Shown: piece by piece, positions 5,013 through 6,920 of the stretch
Numbering within the stretch: position 1 is the first letter of the stretch
Layout of the letters: each line of letters begins with the position of its first letter
Source of the DNA: an uncultured Actinomycetes bacterium
Lineage (GTDB): Bacteria > Actinomycetota > Actinomycetes > S36-B12 > UBA5976
Reading direction: 5' to 3'
DNA length: 6,920 nucleotides
NCBI GenBank assembly: GCA_903925705.1
Contig: CAIYGJ010000075.1
Coordinates: 1-6,920 of the forward strand
Notes under the pieces: model-generated
Databases searched by the model: none
What the model was told of the DNA's origin: nothing
Seen by the model: the letters and a program-made list of their open reading frames with translations, nothing else
Position numbers and translations under genes: made by a program

Positions 5013-6749
5013 ATGCGTCGTCACATTGTTATTTCAGTAGTTTCAGCACTTGCTCTTTCTTCGATTGCAAGTTCCCCGGTTCAAGCGGCAAAGCCAAAGC
5101 CATGGGAGTCTCGTAGCTACCTAAACTCAATTCAATTGTCAGAGTACAAGTCAAGCGTGAAAGATAAGGTTGTAACGGTAAAGATCGCGAAGAAGAACGT
5201 CAAAGTTGCGTGCTTCCCGAAGCAATCTAATTCCGGAAAGCGAACCTGGGTACCTGGGGTAAATATTGGAACCGACACAAAGGGCGCATGGGTATATTGG
5301 GCGTCATACTCAGATCAAGCTGCACACTATAAAGAAATGGCAACGCAAACGCAAGGTAAGCAAAAGGCTAAGAACAAAAAGTTATCTGCTGACTTCGCCA
5401 AGCGTGCAAAATCATCAAGCGCAGAATCTAAGGCGTGCAAAACCGTTGCTGTCATGAAGTTAGCAAGCAAAAACTTGGCAGGACTAGCAGTGGTGTCAAC
5501 TTCGGCCAGCAGCTTCAGATCATTTCGGTCTGGAGAATTTGGGATAAGAAACCTTTTTGGTTCAACGACCAACTTGGCTGGGCTTAATGACAATGGAGTT
5601 TTAGTAAGCGCTCTAGGGAGCAGTTCAGTAAGTGTTCGAGAACTTGTTGAGTCACCTGATGGTTCGATCTTCATTACCTTTAACAACAAGGTAGACCTTA
5701 TGGATCCAGATGGATCTATGTATGGCTGGTCTAACCAAAAGTCATCTTGTGCTTTCGCAGTTGCAAAACCAAACTCTACGTCGATTACATGCGTGGACAG
5801 TCAAGTGCAGAATGTAACTTCTGGGACCATCCAATTTGATAACAGTGGCAGGGTTTATTACGTGGCGAGCCTTAGCTGCGAAACGAGTTGCGATAACACC
5901 CAAGAATTACGCAGGGCCACAGGATCTTCGATCTCAACTATGGTGCGTCCAACGAATGGGCGAATTGATAATTTTAGAGTTTCGGGTGATGGATATCTGA
6001 TTGTGCGTGGCTCGACCGGAAGCAACTCCTGGGTACGTGCCTACTCCCCAGAGAGAGTTGCCAAAGAAATCGGAAGCAATAGTTGGGGAGGTTTATTTGA
6101 TGTATTTCCTGACGGCAACCTCTATTTCTCGAGCGACTGTGAAATTCTAAAGTTTGACACTAATCCAAGCGTTTTGGCGGTAAGTCCCCGTAGCTGGATA
6201 GGTGGCACTAACAGCAACAGCATTACAAACCCAGAATGGCGAGTAGAGAATAGCTGCAATCTCACAAATGCAAGCGATTTTTACAGACTCCCTATGGGCC
6301 AGGCGCCAGTATCGGACGACAGGGTTTACATGACTTATTCTTCACATAATGGGGATAACACCTACACTTCAAAAGCCGCGCAGGTTTATCCAACAGTGAT
6401 ACCAGACCTCCAGGTCGGATTAACCAATACCCAAGTAATTGAACCAGCCGGTAGTTTCCTTGCCGTAAGTGGAAAGAGCGTCACGAGAAATGGCGCCCAG
6501 ACAACAACGACATACAAGACCACGATTCTTAATGGAGCCGACCAGTCTTACCGTGATGCCAGTGGCATGGAAGGCATTGAGGTTTTCAGCATGACTTATG
6601 CAACTAGTTCGAACGAGTTGATTGTCAATGGGGAAATCCTAAGGACTGGCGTAAAGGTGAATGGCAAATACAACCTCACAACAAATACCTGGGCTGTAAC
6701 TTCCTCCGACACCGGCCGGATTGATGATTTAGAGCTTTTCGACAACTAA
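5013..6749 (+). CDS. Secreted protein of unknown function with propeller-like repeats
   Basis: I do not recognise this 578-residue protein. It starts MRRHIVISVVSALALSS with IASSPVQAA following: a Sec signal peptide with basic n-region, hydrophobic core and a likely signal peptidase I cut after VQAA, near residue 26. No lipobox, membrane anchor or LPXTG sorting signal is seen, so it is probably released. Residues 27-160 are lysine-rich with aromatic patches (GAWVYWASYS, 91-100). Residues about 175-575 hold recurring turn-plus-strand units: SPDGSIFITF (214-223), DNSGRVYYVAS (276-286), SGDGYLIVRG (324-333), FPDGNLYFSS (365-374) and AGSFLAVSG (479-487). Their spacing would suit an irregular beta-propeller. 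Eight cysteines (67, 142, 246, 260, 289, 293, 376, 415) could form disulfides. The flanking genes give no functional clue. Confidence 0.85.
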   Translation: MRRHIVISVVSALALSSIASSPVQAAKPKPWESRSYLNSIQLSEYKSSVKDKVVTVKIAKKNVKVACFPKQSNSGKRTWVPGVNIGTDTKGAWVYWASYSDQAAHYKEMATQTQGKQKAKNKKLSADFAKRAKSSSAESKACKTVAVMKLASKNLAGLAVVSTSASSFRSFRSGEFGIRNLFGSTTNLAGLNDNGVLVSALGSSSVSVRELVESPDGSIFITFNNKVDLMDPDGSMYGWSNQKSSCAFAVAKPNSTSITCVDSQVQNVTSGTIQFDNSGRVYYVASLSCETSCDNTQELRRATGSSISTMVRPTNGRIDNFRVSGDGYLIVRGSTGSNSWVRAYSPERVAKEIGSNSWGGLFDVFPDGNLYFSSDCEILKFDTNPSVLAVSPRSWIGGTNSNSITNPEWRVENSCNLTNASDFYRLPMGQAPVSDDRVYMTYSSHNGDNTYTSKAAQVYPTVIPDLQVGLTNTQVIEPAGSFLAVSGKSVTRNGAQTTTTYKTTILNGADQSYRDASGMEGIEVFSMTYATSSNELIVNGEILRTGVKVNGKYNLTTNTWAVTSSDTGRIDDLELFDN

Positions 6750-6796
6750 ATCCCGAGTTTTACTTGGTTTTTACTCTTCCAAAAATGGGTCTAGAC

Positions 6797-6823
6797 TTGA
6801 CTCACCGACACAATTCTTAGTCT
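6797..6823 (+). promoter_or_regulatory. Candidate promoter for tRNA-Trp
   Basis: TTGACT at 6797-6802 and TAGTCT at 6818-6823 resemble the -35 and the actinobacterial TAnnnT -10 elements. The spacer is 15 bp (16 if the -35 is read one base earlier), slightly short. Transcription would begin near 6830, giving a leader of about 45 nt before the tRNA. It would also serve secE-nusG if those follow. Confidence 0.5.
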
Positions 6824-6833
6824 GCGTAAGCGT

Positions 6834-6851
6834 GCCTAGAAACAGGTAGGC
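6834..6851 (+). other. Small hairpin in the tRNA-Trp 5' leader
   Basis: GCCTA (6834-6838) pairs with TAGGC (6847-6851) around an 8-nt loop, inside the leader expected to be removed by RNase P. It may help processing or be incidental. Confidence 0.3.
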
Positions 6852-6875
6852 GAGTGTGGATCGAAATTGTGCCAG

Positions 6876-6920
6876 AGGGTCGTGGCTCAATTGGTAGAGC
6901 ACCGGTCTCCAAAACCGGTG
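6876..6920 (+). tRNA. tRNA-Trp (anticodon CCA), 5' part, cut by the window end
   Basis: The cloverleaf is clear up to base 44. The acceptor 5' strand AGGGTCG is at 6876-6882. The D-stem GCTC (6885-6888) pairs with GAGC (6897-6900) around AATTGGTA. The anticodon stem CCGGT (6902-6906) pairs with ACCGG (6914-6918). The loop CTCCAAA (6907-6913) places the anticodon CCA at 6909-6911, which reads UGG. The variable loop, T-arm and 3' acceptor strand lie outside the window. In Actinobacteria a tRNA-Trp gene commonly precedes secE, nusG and rplK, so these are expected next. Confidence 0.93.

Noticed and set aside
5327..5689. 120-residue minus-strand open frame inside the secreted-protein gene
   Set aside because: It is a shadow of the plus-strand gene, which has a signal peptide and a well-placed promoter; the antisense peptide shows no recognisable domain.
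6750..6796. Intrinsic terminator after the secreted-protein gene
   Set aside because: There are T-runs and a 4-bp GAGT/ACTC pairing plus a TTTTACT direct repeat, but no GC-rich stem before a T-tract.
6856..6864. DnaA box at TGTGGATCG
   Set aside because: Its complement CGATCCACA differs from the consensus at the first two positions, and it lies in the tRNA leader; it is likely chance.

Overview
The window looks like a stretch of chromosome from a low-GC, compact-genome actinobacterium. Several genes belong to families I know only from Actinobacteria: an Rv3235-family protein beside secA, a BldC-like helix-turn-helix protein, a duplicated Sm-like protein, and a SAF/CpaE-like pair. The order aspartate aminotransferase followed by tRNA-Trp is the usual lead-in to secE-nusG-rplK in that phylum. 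The AT-rich composition and very tight gene packing would suit streamlined freshwater Actinobacteria (Nanopelagicales/acI-like). That placement is an inference.

Layout: the last 29 codons of secA (1-89, +); an Rv3235-family gene (148-678, -); a 236-bp divergent control region with an inverted pair of DnaA-box-like sequences; a duplicated Sm-like protein (915-1472, +); a small BldC-like helix-turn-helix protein (1477-1686, -), ending 4 bp from its convergent neighbour; a 116-bp divergent region with a third DnaA-like box; a SAF-domain membrane protein (1803-2453, +) overlapping by ATGA a CpaE-like P-loop protein (2450-3680, +) that carries an apparent frameshift; aspartate aminotransferase (3688-4884, -); a 128-bp divergent region that appears to give leaderless transcripts; an unrecognised secreted 578-residue protein (5013-6749, +); and the 5' part of tRNA-Trp (6876 to the window end, +).

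Most neighbours alternate strand, so the window has three divergent promoter regions and three convergent gene ends. The secA-proximal genes look like a conserved but uncharacterised actinobacterial set: Rv3235-like, Sm-like duplicate, BldC-like regulator, and a membrane SAF protein coupled to a CpaE-like MinD/ParA relative. SAF (CpaB/RcpC) and CpaE proteins are best known from Tad/Flp pilus machines, yet no pilin, secretion ATPase or TadB/C gene lies here. The pair may therefore do something else at the membrane, next to the Sec ATPase gene.

The strongest anomalies are the single-base frame break at 2604-2608, the DnaA-box inverted repeat at 836-865, and the lysine-less P-loop of the CpaE-like protein.
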